Assembly (NCBI RefSeq): GCF_002742385.2 | Contig: NZ_MJBI02000003.1 | Coordinates: 186,001-250,000 of the forward strand | Reading direction: 5' to 3' | Origin: Macrococcoides goetzii | GTDB taxonomy: Bacteria; Bacillota; Bacilli; Staphylococcales; Staphylococcaceae | Length of the DNA stretch: 64,000 nt | Shown: piece by piece, positions 25,845 through 35,344 of the stretch | How the letters are laid out: each line of letters starts with the position of its first letter | Numbering within the stretch: the stretch's first letter is position 1 | Translations under genes and position numbers: made by a program | The notes under the pieces: generated by a model | The model's input: only the letters and a program-made list of their open reading frames with translations | Databases searched by the model: none | Told to the model about the DNA's origin: nothing

Positions 25845-26624
25845 TTATAAACTCGATGATTTCCCGCCATCGATATTGACTGCTACACCTGTCACATAAC
25901 TTGCCGCTTCGCTTACTAAGAATGAAATAACATTCGCCGCTTCACGTGTGTCACCAATACGTCCTAATGGAATATCAAACTTCGGATCTCTTGCATATTC
26001 TTCCCACGTTAATTCCGGTGCTTCTTCCTGCCAGCGTTTCTCAATTTGTCCGCTACGAATTAAGCCGATACATACAGCATTCACTCGAATATTGTATTGT
26101 GCTAAATCTTTGCTAAGTGTCTTTGTTAATGCCAATCCTGCTGCACGCGTAACAGACGTTGGTGTTGTGTTTGCAGGTGGATTCTTACCTGCTACAGCTG
26201 TTAGATTAACGATTGCCCCACCATTTTTCTTTAATTCAGGCAGTGCGGCATGCAACATATGCAATGCGCCAAATAGTTTAAGATCTAAATCATCCTGCCA
26301 ATCATTCAGAGAAACTTCTTCAAAATTTTTAGCAAATGCACTACCTGCATTATTGATTAATATATCAAGCTTGCCATAAGTATCAATTGCCTTTTGTACG
26401 AATGCTTTACAATCTGTTTCTTTTGTTACGTCACATACTTGATATGTGACATCTTTGCCTGTTTTCTCTTTAATTTCTTTTACTACTTCTATCAGTTCAT
26501 CTTCATGACGGCTGGCGATAACAACATTTACGCCTTCTTCAGCCAGAACTGTTGCTGTTTCTTTCCCGATACCTTTACTAGAACCTGTGATAACTGCGAC
26601 TTTACCTTGTAAACCTAAATCCAT
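25845..26624 (-). CDS. SDR-family protein lacking the YxxxK catalytic pair
   Basis: A 259-residue SDR fold: TGSSKGIGKE (about 13-22), NNAGSAF near 91, NLTAVAGK, VNAVCIGLIRSG and the C-terminal YVTGVAVNIDGG are all present. Where classical members have YxxSK, this one reads PTSVTRAAGLALTK, so both the Tyr and the Lys are replaced (by Thr or Ser, and Arg). It may use a different mechanism or be a non-classical reductase; other 3-oxoacyl-reductase-like SDRs with a TSVxRAA block exist to my recollection. ATG 26624 behind AAAGGAG. Monocistronic. Confidence 0.85.
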   Translation of the reverse strand: MDLGLQGKVAVITGSSKGIGKETATVLAEEGVNVVIASRHEDELIEVVKEIKEKTGKDVTYQVCDVTKETDCKAFVQKAIDTYGKLDILINNAGSAFAKNFEEVSLNDWQDDLDLKLFGALHMLHAALPELKKNGGAIVNLTAVAGKNPPANTTPTSVTRAAGLALTKTLSKDLAQYNIRVNAVCIGLIRSGQIEKRWQEEAPELTWEEYARDPKFDIPLGRIGDTREAANVISFLVSEAASYVTGVAVNIDGGKSSSL

Positions 26625-26710
26625 TTTATCAGCTCCTTTTACCTAAAATATATCAAAAATCATGCTATGATAGTAGGTATTAACTTTTTGATAGATTAAA
26701 ATAAAAAATT

Positions 26711-26747
26711 CATCTTTTCCGGATACTCTAACTATCCGGAAAAGATG
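26711..26747 (-). terminator. Terminator with family C hairpin arms
   Basis: CATCTTTTCCGGAT and ATCCGGAAAAGATG form a 14-bp stem; on the minus strand it is followed by AATTTTTTATTTT. The arms are the same as those of the tandem repeats at 52418-52642, but here as a single copy serving the GNAT gene. Confidence 0.88.
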
Positions 26748-26761
26748 CACAATTTCAATCG

Positions 26762-27139
26762 TTATTCACCAAATGTCCTTCTAAAACCATAAAATGGTCT
26801 GAAACTTTTTTCATAATAGCCTTTAGAGTCGCTTGTTGCCAGCAATTCCATACGTGTGGTCGGATATAACTGGTGAATGTGTTCAACCAATGCCTTTGCA
26901 ATACCGCGGCCTCTATAATCACGATGTGTAATTAACTCACAAAGATAGAGACTAACATGTCCATCCGTAATAGCTCTGGCACAACCAACAACCTGTTCAT
27001 CTTCAATATAGACGTAACTCTCACTATTTAACCATGCAGCAAGTGTCTGTTCATGACGTGCAACTAAATTGTCCCAGCCCTCTGCAGCATTCATCTTCTG
27101 AATAGTATCAATGTCATTTTCTTCAAACTTTCTAATCAT
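26762..27139 (-). CDS. GNAT-family N-acetyltransferase
   Basis: A 125-residue acetyltransferase. The acetyl-CoA pyrophosphate loop is HRDYRGRGIAKALVEHI (about 73-89), with the preceding beta strand CARAITDGHVSLYLCELI. The C-terminal GYYEKSFRPFYGFRR is typical of small-molecule or protein N-acetyltransferases. Its start overlaps the stop of the large acyltransferase by four bases (ATGA), so they are coexpressed. Substrate unknown. Confidence 0.82.
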   Translation of the reverse strand: MIRKFEENDIDTIQKMNAAEGWDNLVARHEQTLAAWLNSESYVYIEDEQVVGCARAITDGHVSLYLCELITHRDYRGRGIAKALVEHIHQLYPTTRMELLATSDSKGYYEKSFRPFYGFRRTFGE

Positions 27140-29892
27140 ATTTTATCCTCTTTATTTGATTTCGTCTTTTTAAGTAAAGGCATTAAATCTGATTCTATAT
27201 GTGGTGCTAAAGTTTTAACAAAACTTTGTGTCATATGACCTTTATCTGAATACGCTATGACACCATCAATAACTGGTTCGCATCGCTCTTTTGGACAAAT
27301 ATATTGAGTATAATCATAGTAATGTACATTCGAAGGTTTTTCTTTAAGTTTTGACCAGTCTGTCGTTTTTGGTACGACTTGATTTTTCGGTACAGTACAT
27401 TTGATATTTTTTGCACCATTTTGAGCGACACATTCAGGTACACTATTTCTAAAGTAAGGTGTATCTCTTACACCAAATATTTCAATGCCTGCGCTCTGTA
27501 ATTTATAAAACTGTTTAATATACCCTGGTGGTACAGTAGTGATATTAAAATAAGACTTCTCAGCAGTTGTAAAGACGAGATCAGGATTCAACGCTTTTAT
27601 CTTATCAATAATCGAATTATTCCACGCTTTACAGTCTGGACGTGCAACCGCTTTATCTTCAAGACTGCAGCCACTTTTCGTCATATTAATGATACGTATA
27701 GGATGCTTTTTTGATATTGTTTGCAGTGCCCCTAACCAATGCGCTGAGTGCGAATCTCCAACGAGTGCTACTGTATATTTATAGTTATCTTTCTTACCAT
27801 ATATGCAGCTTTTAACTGTTTTCGATTTATCCTGAATATGACAACCATCTTTATAACTTGCCGGTATATCTTTTTTAGCTGACAAGACATTCTCACGTTT
27901 AGCTTTTATATCTTTTAATATTGGCATCATATCTTTTTCAACGTAAGGTGTTAGTGTTGATACAAATGTTTTTGTCATATGCGATTTATCAAAGTAGGCG
28001 ACAACATTTCCTACAACAGGTTCACAATATTCATCCGGACATATTTTATCGGTATAATCTACAAAATGAACACCTTCAGGTTTTACAGCAAGCTTTGACC
28101 AATCTGTTGTTTCTGGCACAACGCGTGCTTTCTCAATCTTACAAAGCGCACTATCTCTCCCATTTGCCTGAATACATTCAGGTACATCTTTTTTGAAATA
28201 AGGTGTGTCACGCACTGCAAATATTTCAATACCACGCTCTGTAAAAGCATTAAACTGTTCGATGTAACCTTGCGGAACTTCAGTCACGTCGAAATACGAA
28301 ATTTCGGCCATGGCTAACACAAGATCTGGTTGCTTCGCGCTCACTTTATCAACTACTTGTTCATTCCATTTGTCACAAGATGGAACTCCTTTTTTATCTG
28401 TTGATAATCGACAACCACTCTTTGTAACGTTTAATACACGAATATTATGCTTCTTAGCAATATCATTAACTGCTGTAAACCAATGTGTGGAGTGACTGCC
28501 ACCAACAACTGCTACCGTATAATCATACGCTTTAGTAACACCATATTCACAAATTTTCACTTCTGATACATCGCTTGTAACGTGACAACCATCTTTATAA
28601 GGCTGTGCCTGATCTTCTTTAATATTAGCATCACGTGGAATATAAGGCTTTTCTTTAAAATCATTCATTTCAAAGACTTTTGCACCAGGATATTGATTAG
28701 ATTTAGCAAGTGATTTACTTTTTTCTATTTCCTGATGCATATGGCTTTGCCATAATGAATTTAATCCAAGGACAGGTGCTAAGCAAAGCAATATCACTAA
28801 CAATACTGGCCATGAATTATTACGAGCTTTAAGTAAACGAATCGGACGCTCAATTAAGTGTGTTACTAATACTGATAATAAAAGTGACGAAGCCATAATT
28901 AGCAGACCATGCAAAATAGACACGTGTTCATTGTTAAAGATTACATGGTAAAACGTCAGCAATACCCAATGCCATAAATAAAAGCCATATGAATAGCCGC
29001 CAAGTTTAACCATCCATTTTGAACCAAGTAATCGTTCTACACCAAATTTTGTATCATTCTCTCCTGCGAGTAATATTAATACAGCAGATAACGTCGGCCA
29101 TAATGCAATATAACCGGGGAACATCGTGGAAACTTCAAGTAAAATACCACAAAGTATCAACATAATTAATCCAAACCAGCCAGCTACTACAGACAAAAAT
29201 GACGGCAACTTAATGCGCTGTATCATTAGACAGAGTATGCCACCTAAACTAAACTCCCATACACGTGTACGTGTATCAAAATATGCCCATGGCTGATTAA
29301 CTTGTGTAAGATAAATAGAGTAGCCAAGCGATATACTAAACAATATTACGAGTAGTACAAACAAAGATTTTTGAATCTGTTGTTTAAATAAACGTGATAG
29401 TAAAATAGCGCACCATATAACAAAGAACCAAATCAAATAAAATTGTCCCTGTATACTCATCGCCCAGAAATGCTGTACAGGACTCTTCTCATTACCTGCA
29501 TCTAAATAATCCACCGAAGTAAATGCCAGTTGCCAGTTCTCATAATACAATGCAGAAGCAAATACTTCTTTTATCGTCTGCATCCATCTTGCACCTGGCA
29601 AATAGAAATAACTTAATATAATCACAGTAAACAAGACAAAGAATGCATGAGGCATCAACCTTTTTAACAGTCCCATTATAAACTCAAAGAAATTTACTGT
29701 GCCTGTCCTACGAAATTTAGAAAGTAGACTCGTCGTAATTAAAAAACCACTTACGACAAAGAACACATCAACTCCACCAGAAACTTTACCTAACCATATA
29801 TGATAGATTGCAACAAGCAGTGCAGCAACTGCACGAAGACCTTCTATTTCTGGTCTAAACTTCTTTTTTGATACCGATTGGTCCTGAGTCAT
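27136..29892 (-). CDS. OatA-like acyltransferase with two tandem SGNH domains
   Basis: A 918-residue membrane protein. Residues 1-390 are an acyltransferase-3 domain with ten to eleven helices (RPEIEGLRAVAALLVAIYH at the start). Two extracytoplasmic SGNH-hydrolase domains follow, each about 245 residues and clearly duplicated: both begin YKDGCH and contain TKSGC, FxVRDTPYF, VPECxxxNG, TTDWSKL and a C-terminal DKxHMT. The second has the intact GDSHS block (near 712); the first has GGSHS (near 463), losing the Asp. OatA-type proteins O-acetylate peptidoglycan or other cell-surface polymers and have one SGNH domain in about 600 residues, so this one is unusually long. Confidence 0.88.
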   Translation of the reverse strand: MTQDQSVSKKKFRPEIEGLRAVAALLVAIYHIWLGKVSGGVDVFFVVSGFLITTSLLSKFRRTGTVNFFEFIMGLLKRLMPHAFFVLFTVIILSYFYLPGARWMQTIKEVFASALYYENWQLAFTSVDYLDAGNEKSPVQHFWAMSIQGQFYLIWFFVIWCAILLSRLFKQQIQKSLFVLLVILFSISLGYSIYLTQVNQPWAYFDTRTRVWEFSLGGILCLMIQRIKLPSFLSVVAGWFGLIMLILCGILLEVSTMFPGYIALWPTLSAVLILLAGENDTKFGVERLLGSKWMVKLGGYSYGFYLWHWVLLTFYHVIFNNEHVSILHGLLIMASSLLLSVLVTHLIERPIRLLKARNNSWPVLLVILLCLAPVLGLNSLWQSHMHQEIEKSKSLAKSNQYPGAKVFEMNDFKEKPYIPRDANIKEDQAQPYKDGCHVTSDVSEVKICEYGVTKAYDYTVAVVGGSHSTHWFTAVNDIAKKHNIRVLNVTKSGCRLSTDKKGVPSCDKWNEQVVDKVSAKQPDLVLAMAEISYFDVTEVPQGYIEQFNAFTERGIEIFAVRDTPYFKKDVPECIQANGRDSALCKIEKARVVPETTDWSKLAVKPEGVHFVDYTDKICPDEYCEPVVGNVVAYFDKSHMTKTFVSTLTPYVEKDMMPILKDIKAKRENVLSAKKDIPASYKDGCHIQDKSKTVKSCIYGKKDNYKYTVALVGDSHSAHWLGALQTISKKHPIRIINMTKSGCSLEDKAVARPDCKAWNNSIIDKIKALNPDLVFTTAEKSYFNITTVPPGYIKQFYKLQSAGIEIFGVRDTPYFRNSVPECVAQNGAKNIKCTVPKNQVVPKTTDWSKLKEKPSNVHYYDYTQYICPKERCEPVIDGVIAYSDKGHMTQSFVKTLAPHIESDLMPLLKKTKSNKEDKI

Positions 29893-29927
29893 TTTATCAC
29901 CTGTACGATTTTATTTTGCATAAAAAT

Positions 29928-29949
29928 AAGTCAGGATTCATCCTGACTT
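29928..29949 (-). terminator. Terminator of the YebC-family gene
   Basis: Stem AAGTCAGGA/TCCTGACTT around TTCA, followed on the minus strand by ATTTTTAT. Confidence 0.85.
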
Positions 29950-29957
29950 TAAATCAA

Positions 29958-30671
29958 TTATAATTCTACATTGTGATGCACTGTTTGTACATCTTCTAAA
30001 TCTTCGATTGCATCGACTAGTTTCTCAAATACTTCTAAGTCCGCATCTGATAACTGTAATTCGTTTTGTGCAAGCATAGAAAGCTCTGCTACTGTAAACT
30101 CTTCAACGCCTGCTTCTTTTAAAGCATTTTGTACAGCTGCAAATTGATCAGGTTCAGCATAAACGATTACGTGTCCATCTTCTTCTAACACGTCACGGAC
30201 ATCGATATCGGCTTCCATTAATAATTCTAATGTTTCGTCAGCTGTCTTACCATCAAAACCAAATACTGCAGTGTTTTCGAACATATAGCTTACTGAACCA
30301 GAAACACCCATGTTACCGCCATTCTTACCGAAAGCTGCACGCACATCACTTGCTGTACGGTTAACGTTATTCGTTAACGCATCAACGATTAACATTGATC
30401 CACCTGGCCCGAATCCTTCATAGCGTAATTCATCGAAATCCTCTTCGCCGCCACCTTTAGCTTTTTCAATGGCACGATCGATGATATGTTTTGGCACAGA
30501 ATATGTTTTGGCACGTTCAAGTACGAATTTTAAATTTTGGTTTGATTCTGGATCTGGTTCACCAGATTTTGCAGCAACATAAATCTCACGCCCAAATTTT
30601 GCATAAATACGACTTGTATTTTTATCTTTTGCTGCTTTCTTATCTTTAATATTATTCCACTTACGACCCAT
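29958..30671 (-). CDS. YebC/PmpR-family protein (YeeN subgroup)
   Basis: A 237-residue three-domain protein. It begins [20 protein letters not shown], the YeeN variant of the YebC start, and contains [20 protein letters not shown] with NRTASDVR and [14 protein letters not shown]. Members of this family act as transcription regulators or, as shown recently for related YebC proteins, help ribosomes at polyproline stretches. ATG 30671 is chosen; the upstream in-frame start is not preceded by a ribosome site. Monocistronic. Confidence 0.92.
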   Translation of the reverse strand: MGRKWNNIKDKKAAKDKNTSRIYAKFGREIYVAAKSGEPDPESNQNLKFVLERAKTYSVPKHIIDRAIEKAKGGGEEDFDELRYEGFGPGGSMLIVDALTNNVNRTASDVRAAFGKNGGNMGVSGSVSYMFENTAVFGFDGKTADETLELLMEADIDVRDVLEEDGHVIVYAEPDQFAAVQNALKEAGVEEFTVAELSMLAQNELQLSDADLEVFEKLVDAIEDLEDVQTVHHNVEL

Positions 30672-30744
30672 TATATACACGCTTCTTTCAAATTAATATG
30701 TCATTATTATACACTTATATTTTCAATAGCACAAAACAAAAAAA

Positions 30745-30769
30745 AGGAAACACGACAAACGTGTATCCT
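30745..30769 (-). terminator. Terminator of the Bax-inhibitor-1-like gene
   Basis: Hairpin AGGATACACG/CGTGTTTCCT (one mismatch) followed on the minus strand by a TTTTTTTTTG run. Confidence 0.82.
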
Positions 30770-30784
30770 CAAAATTCTTTAATA

Positions 30785-31426
30785 CTAATCTTTTAAAATA
30801 CTTGCTAAACGTAAAATATCCATGATGATATTTAATAAGTTAATAAATAAGTTAAAGCCCATTTCACGTGGTGAAAATTGACCACGTTTCATTCTGTTAA
30901 AATCATAGATTGTATATAGTAAGAAAATCGCAAGACCCGCAATCGTAATCACGAGATGAAACATCGGAATCTGAATGAAGATTCCAGCAAAACTTGCTAA
31001 TACTAATACAATAAGCGCCGGGAATAATAGACGTCCTAAGTTTGTTGCATCACCAACAACAAAGTAACCCATTGCACCGAATGCTAAGAACGCACCAATT
31101 GCTAACCCTACGTTCTGATAGAATACAGTTGGCCCAAGCGTGCCGATATAATACATAAATGAAGCATAACTTACTACGCCAAGTGCAAATGCCATTACGT
31201 TTGAAATGACTGCGCCAAATTTTCTTGAAGCTTTAACAAATAAAGAAATGAATACTAAAGCGAATATTAAGACTGAAACCATCATACGCATACCTGGTGG
31301 CACGAACTGTCCGACAAACGTTCCAGCTGCAAAAATCACCCAGTAATACATGAAATAAAGCCATGCATTTCTTATTGCAGAGCCATGTGACATTTGTCGT
31401 GGAGCCTGATAACTATAATTATTCAT
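30785..31426 (-). CDS. Bax inhibitor-1 (YccA/YbhL) family membrane protein
   Basis: A 213-residue protein with seven transmembrane helices. The last two helices carry LLYTIYDFNRMKRGQ and FINLLNIIMDILRLAS, with the acidic residues typical of the BI-1 pH-sensitive pore. Bacterial members are thought to be calcium leak channels or FtsH partners. ATG 31426 follows GAGGGA; a longer in-frame extension lies upstream without a ribosome site. Monocistronic. Confidence 0.88.
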   Translation of the reverse strand: MNNYSYQAPRQMSHGSAIRNAWLYFMYYWVIFAAGTFVGQFVPPGMRMMVSVLIFALVFISLFVKASRKFGAVISNVMAFALGVVSYASFMYYIGTLGPTVFYQNVGLAIGAFLAFGAMGYFVVGDATNLGRLLFPALIVLVLASFAGIFIQIPMFHLVITIAGLAIFLLYTIYDFNRMKRGQFSPREMGFNLFINLLNIIMDILRLASILKD

Positions 31427-31574
31427 TAAATCCCTCATTCTTTTAAAAATTATTATTTTTGTATATATCATTGTACTTTGTTTCGTCATATTACACAAAT
31501 ATTGTGGACTTTATAGTTAAACTCAATACTATAAGGATGGGCAATCAATATATTAAATTAATACTCATAGTAAA

Positions 31575-31598
31575 AAAGACAACCCGAAGGCTGTCTTA
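31575..31598 (-). terminator. Terminator of the gluconate operon
   Basis: Hairpin AAGACAGCC/GGTTGTCTT with TTCG in the loop (minus-strand view), followed by TTTTTTACT. Confidence 0.88.
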
Positions 31599-31599
31599 T

Positions 31600-32967
31600 C
31601 TAAACAAACATACTAAATATTAAGATAAAGATGAGTCCACTCACTGAAATAATTGTTTCAAGCAATGTCCATGTTAACACTGTTTCTTTCACAGTTAATC
31701 CAAAGTACTCTTTAAACATCCAGAATCCTGCATCATTGACATGAGAGGCAATAACACTACCTGCACCTGTTGCCAGTACAACGAGCGCTAAATTCACATC
31801 ACTTGATTCAAGGATTGGAATAACGATACCTGTCGTTGATATCGCAGCAACTGTCGCTGACCCTAAAGCGATACGTAATATTGCTGCAACCAGCCATGCT
31901 AGTAATATTGGAGAGAAGTCTGAATGCGTAAATAAAGTTTCAACATGTTTACCGACACCGCCATCAATCAAGACTTGTTTGAAAGCGCCACCTGCACCGA
32001 TAATCAAGATCATCATCCCGATTGGATAGATGGCATCTGTCACTGACTGCATTACATCTTTCATTTGTCTGCCGCGATTTAATCCCATCGTAAATATCGC
32101 TAATATAATTGAAATCAACATTGCTGTTGATGCATCACCAATTAAGTAGATGGTTTTCATCAATGCATTTGGTGCTACGCCACCCGCTTCAACAATCAAT
32201 TTCACTACTGTAGCAATTAACATTAAGATAACCGGGAATAAAGCAGTTAATGTACTGATAAAAAATCCTGGTGTGTCTTCAATTTTAAAATGTACATTTT
32301 TACCGAGTGATGAAATATCACCTTCACGTGTATAAGCAGTCGGTGCAATTTTCTGAGCAATTTTATTGAAGATTGGTCCCGCAATTATTGCAACCGGTAT
32401 TCCGATAATAAAACCATATAATAATACTTCACCTAAATTTGCACCATATTCTTTGGCGATCATAACCGGCCCTGGATGGGGCGGTAAGAATCCGTGTGTT
32501 ACTGATAATGCTGCCGCCATTGGAATACCTAAATAAAGTGCTGGTAATTTCGTTTCTTTTGCGATTGTATAGACGATTGGAATAAGCAAAACTAATCCAA
32601 CTTCAAAGAATAATGCGATACCAATAATAAATGATGCAACGACAACAGCCCACTGAATATGTTTTAAACCAAACTTGTCGATCAATGTGTGCGCGATACG
32701 CGTTGCACCACCACCATCAGCAAGTAATTTCCCGAGCATCGCACCAAGTCCAAAGATAAGTGCGATATGTCCAAGCGTTCCTCCCATACCTGCCTCTATT
32801 GTTGCCACTACTTTATCTAGCGGCATCCCTAATAACAATGCTGTCGTAAATGCTGTAACAATTAATGAGATAAAGGTATTTAACTTCAGTCCCATAATAA
32901 GAAATAACAGTAGAAGTATTGCGATAAATACCGTGATTAGCGGCCATTGTGCTGTCATAAAATTCAT
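31600..32967 (-). CDS. gntP: Gluconate:proton symporter
   Basis: A 455-residue GntP-family permease with 12 or more helices. Family landmarks include GMGGTLGHIALIFGLGAMLG (about 59-78), HGFLPPHPGPVMIAKEYGAN and SHVNDAGFWMFKEYFGLTV. It imports D-gluconate. The ATG at 32967 overlaps the gntK stop by four bases. Last gene of gntRKP; the kinase upstream confirms the substrate. Confidence 0.94.
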   Translation of the reverse strand: MNFMTAQWPLITVFIAILLLLFLIMGLKLNTFISLIVTAFTTALLLGMPLDKVVATIEAGMGGTLGHIALIFGLGAMLGKLLADGGGATRIAHTLIDKFGLKHIQWAVVVASFIIGIALFFEVGLVLLIPIVYTIAKETKLPALYLGIPMAAALSVTHGFLPPHPGPVMIAKEYGANLGEVLLYGFIIGIPVAIIAGPIFNKIAQKIAPTAYTREGDISSLGKNVHFKIEDTPGFFISTLTALFPVILMLIATVVKLIVEAGGVAPNALMKTIYLIGDASTAMLISIILAIFTMGLNRGRQMKDVMQSVTDAIYPIGMMILIIGAGGAFKQVLIDGGVGKHVETLFTHSDFSPILLAWLVAAILRIALGSATVAAISTTGIVIPILESSDVNLALVVLATGAGSVIASHVNDAGFWMFKEYFGLTVKETVLTWTLLETIISVSGLIFILIFSMFV

Positions 32968-34511
32968 TCTGTTTCATTCCCTTCATGATTTCTCTGGAAG
33001 TTTGCCATATCTAGATAAACATCCATCAATTGATTCGTTACTTTCATATAAATCGGTAATATTTCACGGTAGATCACTACATGCTCGTGAATCGGTTTGT
33101 GTGGTTTTGTTACGCCCACCATATCACTGATATGACTGAAATCCGGTTTAATACCAAGTGCCACTTGTCCAAGTGTAACTGCGCCTAAACAAGAACTTTC
33201 AACACTTTCCGGTACAATCACTTCATGTTCAAATATATCAGCCATCATTTGTCGCCAGAGTGCACTTTTCGCAAAACCACCTGTTGCTTTCAACGTCTTT
33301 ACTTCCCCATCCATCAATACACCTAATGCGATAAATACAGTATATAGATTAAAGATAACACCTTCTAAAGCTGCACGTATCATATGCTCTTTTTTATGTG
33401 ATAATGTCAGGCCGAAGAATGAACCGCGTACATTGGCATTCCAGTAAGGTGCACGTTCTCCGGCTAAAAATGGATGGAAGATCAACCCATTACTCGCTGG
33501 TGGTACACGTTCAGCAATCTTTGTAAGCACTTCATAGCTATCTATACCTAGACGTTTTGCAGTTTCTACTTCACTGGATGCAAATTCATCACGAATCCAG
33601 CGTAACACGACGCCACCATTATTCACCGGTCCGCCAATAACCCACTTATCTTTCGTTAAGGCATAGCAAAATAATCTGCCGTGTGCATCTGTCTTCGGTG
33701 CATCTATAACAGTACGAATGGCCCCACTCGTACCGATTGTTACAGCAACTTCTCCAGGTTTGAAGGCATCAACACCTAAATTACTTAATACACCGTCACT
33801 TGCTCCAATGACAAATGGCGTATCAGGGCTAATCCCCATTTGTTTAGCATATTCAACATTAAGTCCGGTAATGACTTCTGTTGTATCTACCGCTTCTGAG
33901 AAATTGTCTTTTGTAAGTCCCAGGAGCTCAAGCACGGCTTCATCATAGTCTAACGTATTGATATTAAATAATCCTGTCGCAGTTAATATCGAATAATCTT
34001 CTACATAACGATTAAATAATTTGAAGAACACATATCCTTTAATGCCGATAAATTTATTCGCAGCACGAAATGTATTTACATCTTCATGTTTAAACCACAT
34101 CAGTTTACTTAATGGACTCATTGGGTGAATCGGTGTACCTGTGCGCTGATAAATAGATAGACCATCATATTTTCGATTGAGTAGTTCGCTGTATTTATAG
34201 CTACGATTATCGGCCCATGTAATACTATTCGTCAGTGGTTGATGTGCCTCATCCATTAATATCAGACTATGCATCGCACTCGAAAAACTTACAAAAGCTA
34301 TTTCACCTTCTTTAGCTTTACTTATCTTTACAACGTGAGCAATCGTCTCTATCACCGCGTCAAATATTTGCTGGACATCTTGCTCAGCTATATCACTATG
34401 TGGGGTAAGTAAGGGATATTCTTTATGATGGACTGCAACGATTTCTCCACGCATGTTATAAAGTACACTCTTCGTACTTGTCGTACCGATATCAACACCG
34501 ATCATATACAT
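32964..34511 (-). CDS. gntK: Gluconokinase
   Basis: A 515-residue FGGY-family carbohydrate kinase: phosphate loop GVDIGTTSTKSVLYN at the N-terminus, ATP-binding TIGTSGAIR (near 255) and FGGY-like C-terminal GGFAKSALWRQMMADIF. It makes 6-phosphogluconate, which enters the pentose phosphate pathway. It starts directly at the gntR stop and overlaps gntP by four bases. The HPGP-type permease and the GntR operator fix the substrate as gluconate rather than xylulose. Confidence 0.93.
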   Translation of the reverse strand: MYMIGVDIGTTSTKSVLYNMRGEIVAVHHKEYPLLTPHSDIAEQDVQQIFDAVIETIAHVVKISKAKEGEIAFVSFSSAMHSLILMDEAHQPLTNSITWADNRSYKYSELLNRKYDGLSIYQRTGTPIHPMSPLSKLMWFKHEDVNTFRAANKFIGIKGYVFFKLFNRYVEDYSILTATGLFNINTLDYDEAVLELLGLTKDNFSEAVDTTEVITGLNVEYAKQMGISPDTPFVIGASDGVLSNLGVDAFKPGEVAVTIGTSGAIRTVIDAPKTDAHGRLFCYALTKDKWVIGGPVNNGGVVLRWIRDEFASSEVETAKRLGIDSYEVLTKIAERVPPASNGLIFHPFLAGERAPYWNANVRGSFFGLTLSHKKEHMIRAALEGVIFNLYTVFIALGVLMDGEVKTLKATGGFAKSALWRQMMADIFEHEVIVPESVESSCLGAVTLGQVALGIKPDFSHISDMVGVTKPHKPIHEHVVIYREILPIYMKVTNQLMDVYLDMANFQRNHEGNETE

Positions 34512-35201
34512 TTAAATATCCTCCTTTGTTTGAGAGTAGAATAAATCATCCACCTCATCATTTAAATCATCAAAATTAATATGCAGCACTTTCTTATATA
34601 ACTTTCTGTCCTGAGTACGTACTGCTTTAATATACATCTCATGATTATTAAATATTCGTTCAAAATCTGCTTTATCTTCATTCATTCGTTGCTGCATTGA
34701 AATGAGATTAAGGATTAACATATTGGGTTTAATCGCATGCCATAGTTTTTCTAACTGCTGATGATGAATGGATTCAATCATCGTCTGATGAAATAAAATA
34801 TCCTGCATCGCAAATTCTGCAGCATCATTAAATTTAACTGCAACACGCATCATCTCAAGTTTCTTTTCAAGTTCGAGCACTAATGTATCGATTGTTGTCT
34901 GCTCAATTTTCTCAAATGCAAATCCTTCAATCATAATACGCATATCGTACAGTTCCTGAATATCTTTATCCGATAAAGCGCATACTACAGCACCCATACG
35001 TTCTAATCGAATCAGGTGATCATTTGCGAGAATCTTTAATGCATCACGTATAGGTGACCGACTCACATCATATAATGTGGCTAATTGATTCTCAGAAAGT
35101 TTTTCGTTACCTTTTAACTCACCTGAAATAATCTTATGTCTTAAATGAAAAGCGATACGTTCGCCTGACGATAAATTTTCTATCCACTGTTTCGGTAGCA
35201 T
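34512..35201 (-). CDS. gntR: Gluconate operon repressor (GntR, FCD domain)
   Basis: A 229-residue FadR-subfamily GntR regulator. The winged helix has LSENQLATLYDVSRSPIRDAL (about 38-58) and the C-terminal FCD ligand domain follows from about residue 85. It represses the gnt operon until gluconate or gluconate-6-phosphate binds. ATG 35201 is eight bases from GAGG; a GTG three codons earlier is within the ribosome site. The operator is a few bases upstream. Confidence 0.93.
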   Translation of the reverse strand: MLPKQWIENLSSGERIAFHLRHKIISGELKGNEKLSENQLATLYDVSRSPIRDALKILANDHLIRLERMGAVVCALSDKDIQELYDMRIMIEGFAFEKIEQTTIDTLVLELEKKLEMMRVAVKFNDAAEFAMQDILFHQTMIESIHHQQLEKLWHAIKPNMLILNLISMQQRMNEDKADFERIFNNHEMYIKAVRTQDRKLYKKVLHINFDDLNDEVDDLFYSQTKEDI

Positions 35202-35216
35202 TCTTTCCACCTCGTC

Positions 35217-35232
35217 TACTTGTATACAAGTA
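35217..35232. promoter_or_regulatory. GntR operator
   Basis: TACTTGTATACAAGTA is a perfect 16-bp palindrome 15 bp upstream of gntR. It matches the Bacillus subtilis GntR operator core ATACTTGTATACAAGTAT. Confidence 0.9.
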
Positions 35233-35254
35233 TATTACTTTAAAGTTTTATTTT

Positions 35255-35268
35255 TGTAAACGGTTACT
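35255..35268. promoter_or_regulatory. Catabolite response element (cre) for CcpA
   Basis: TGTAAACGGTTACT matches 13 of 14 positions of TGWAANCGNTNWCA. A second, poorer element, GAAGCGTTTACA, follows at 35271. Their place just upstream of the GntR operator fits glucose repression of gluconate use. Confidence 0.72.
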
Positions 35269-35310
35269 TTGAAGCGTTTACAAAATTGTCACTAAAAAAG
35301 ATATAAAAAA

Positions 35311-35337
35311 TACACGGTTTAAACATTAAACCGTGTA
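35311..35337 (-). terminator. Terminator of the RBBP9-like hydrolase gene
   Basis: 10-bp stem TACACGGTTT/AAACCGTGTA with an AAACATT loop, followed on the minus strand by TTTTTTATAT. Confidence 0.85.
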
Positions 35338-35344
35338 AATATTT

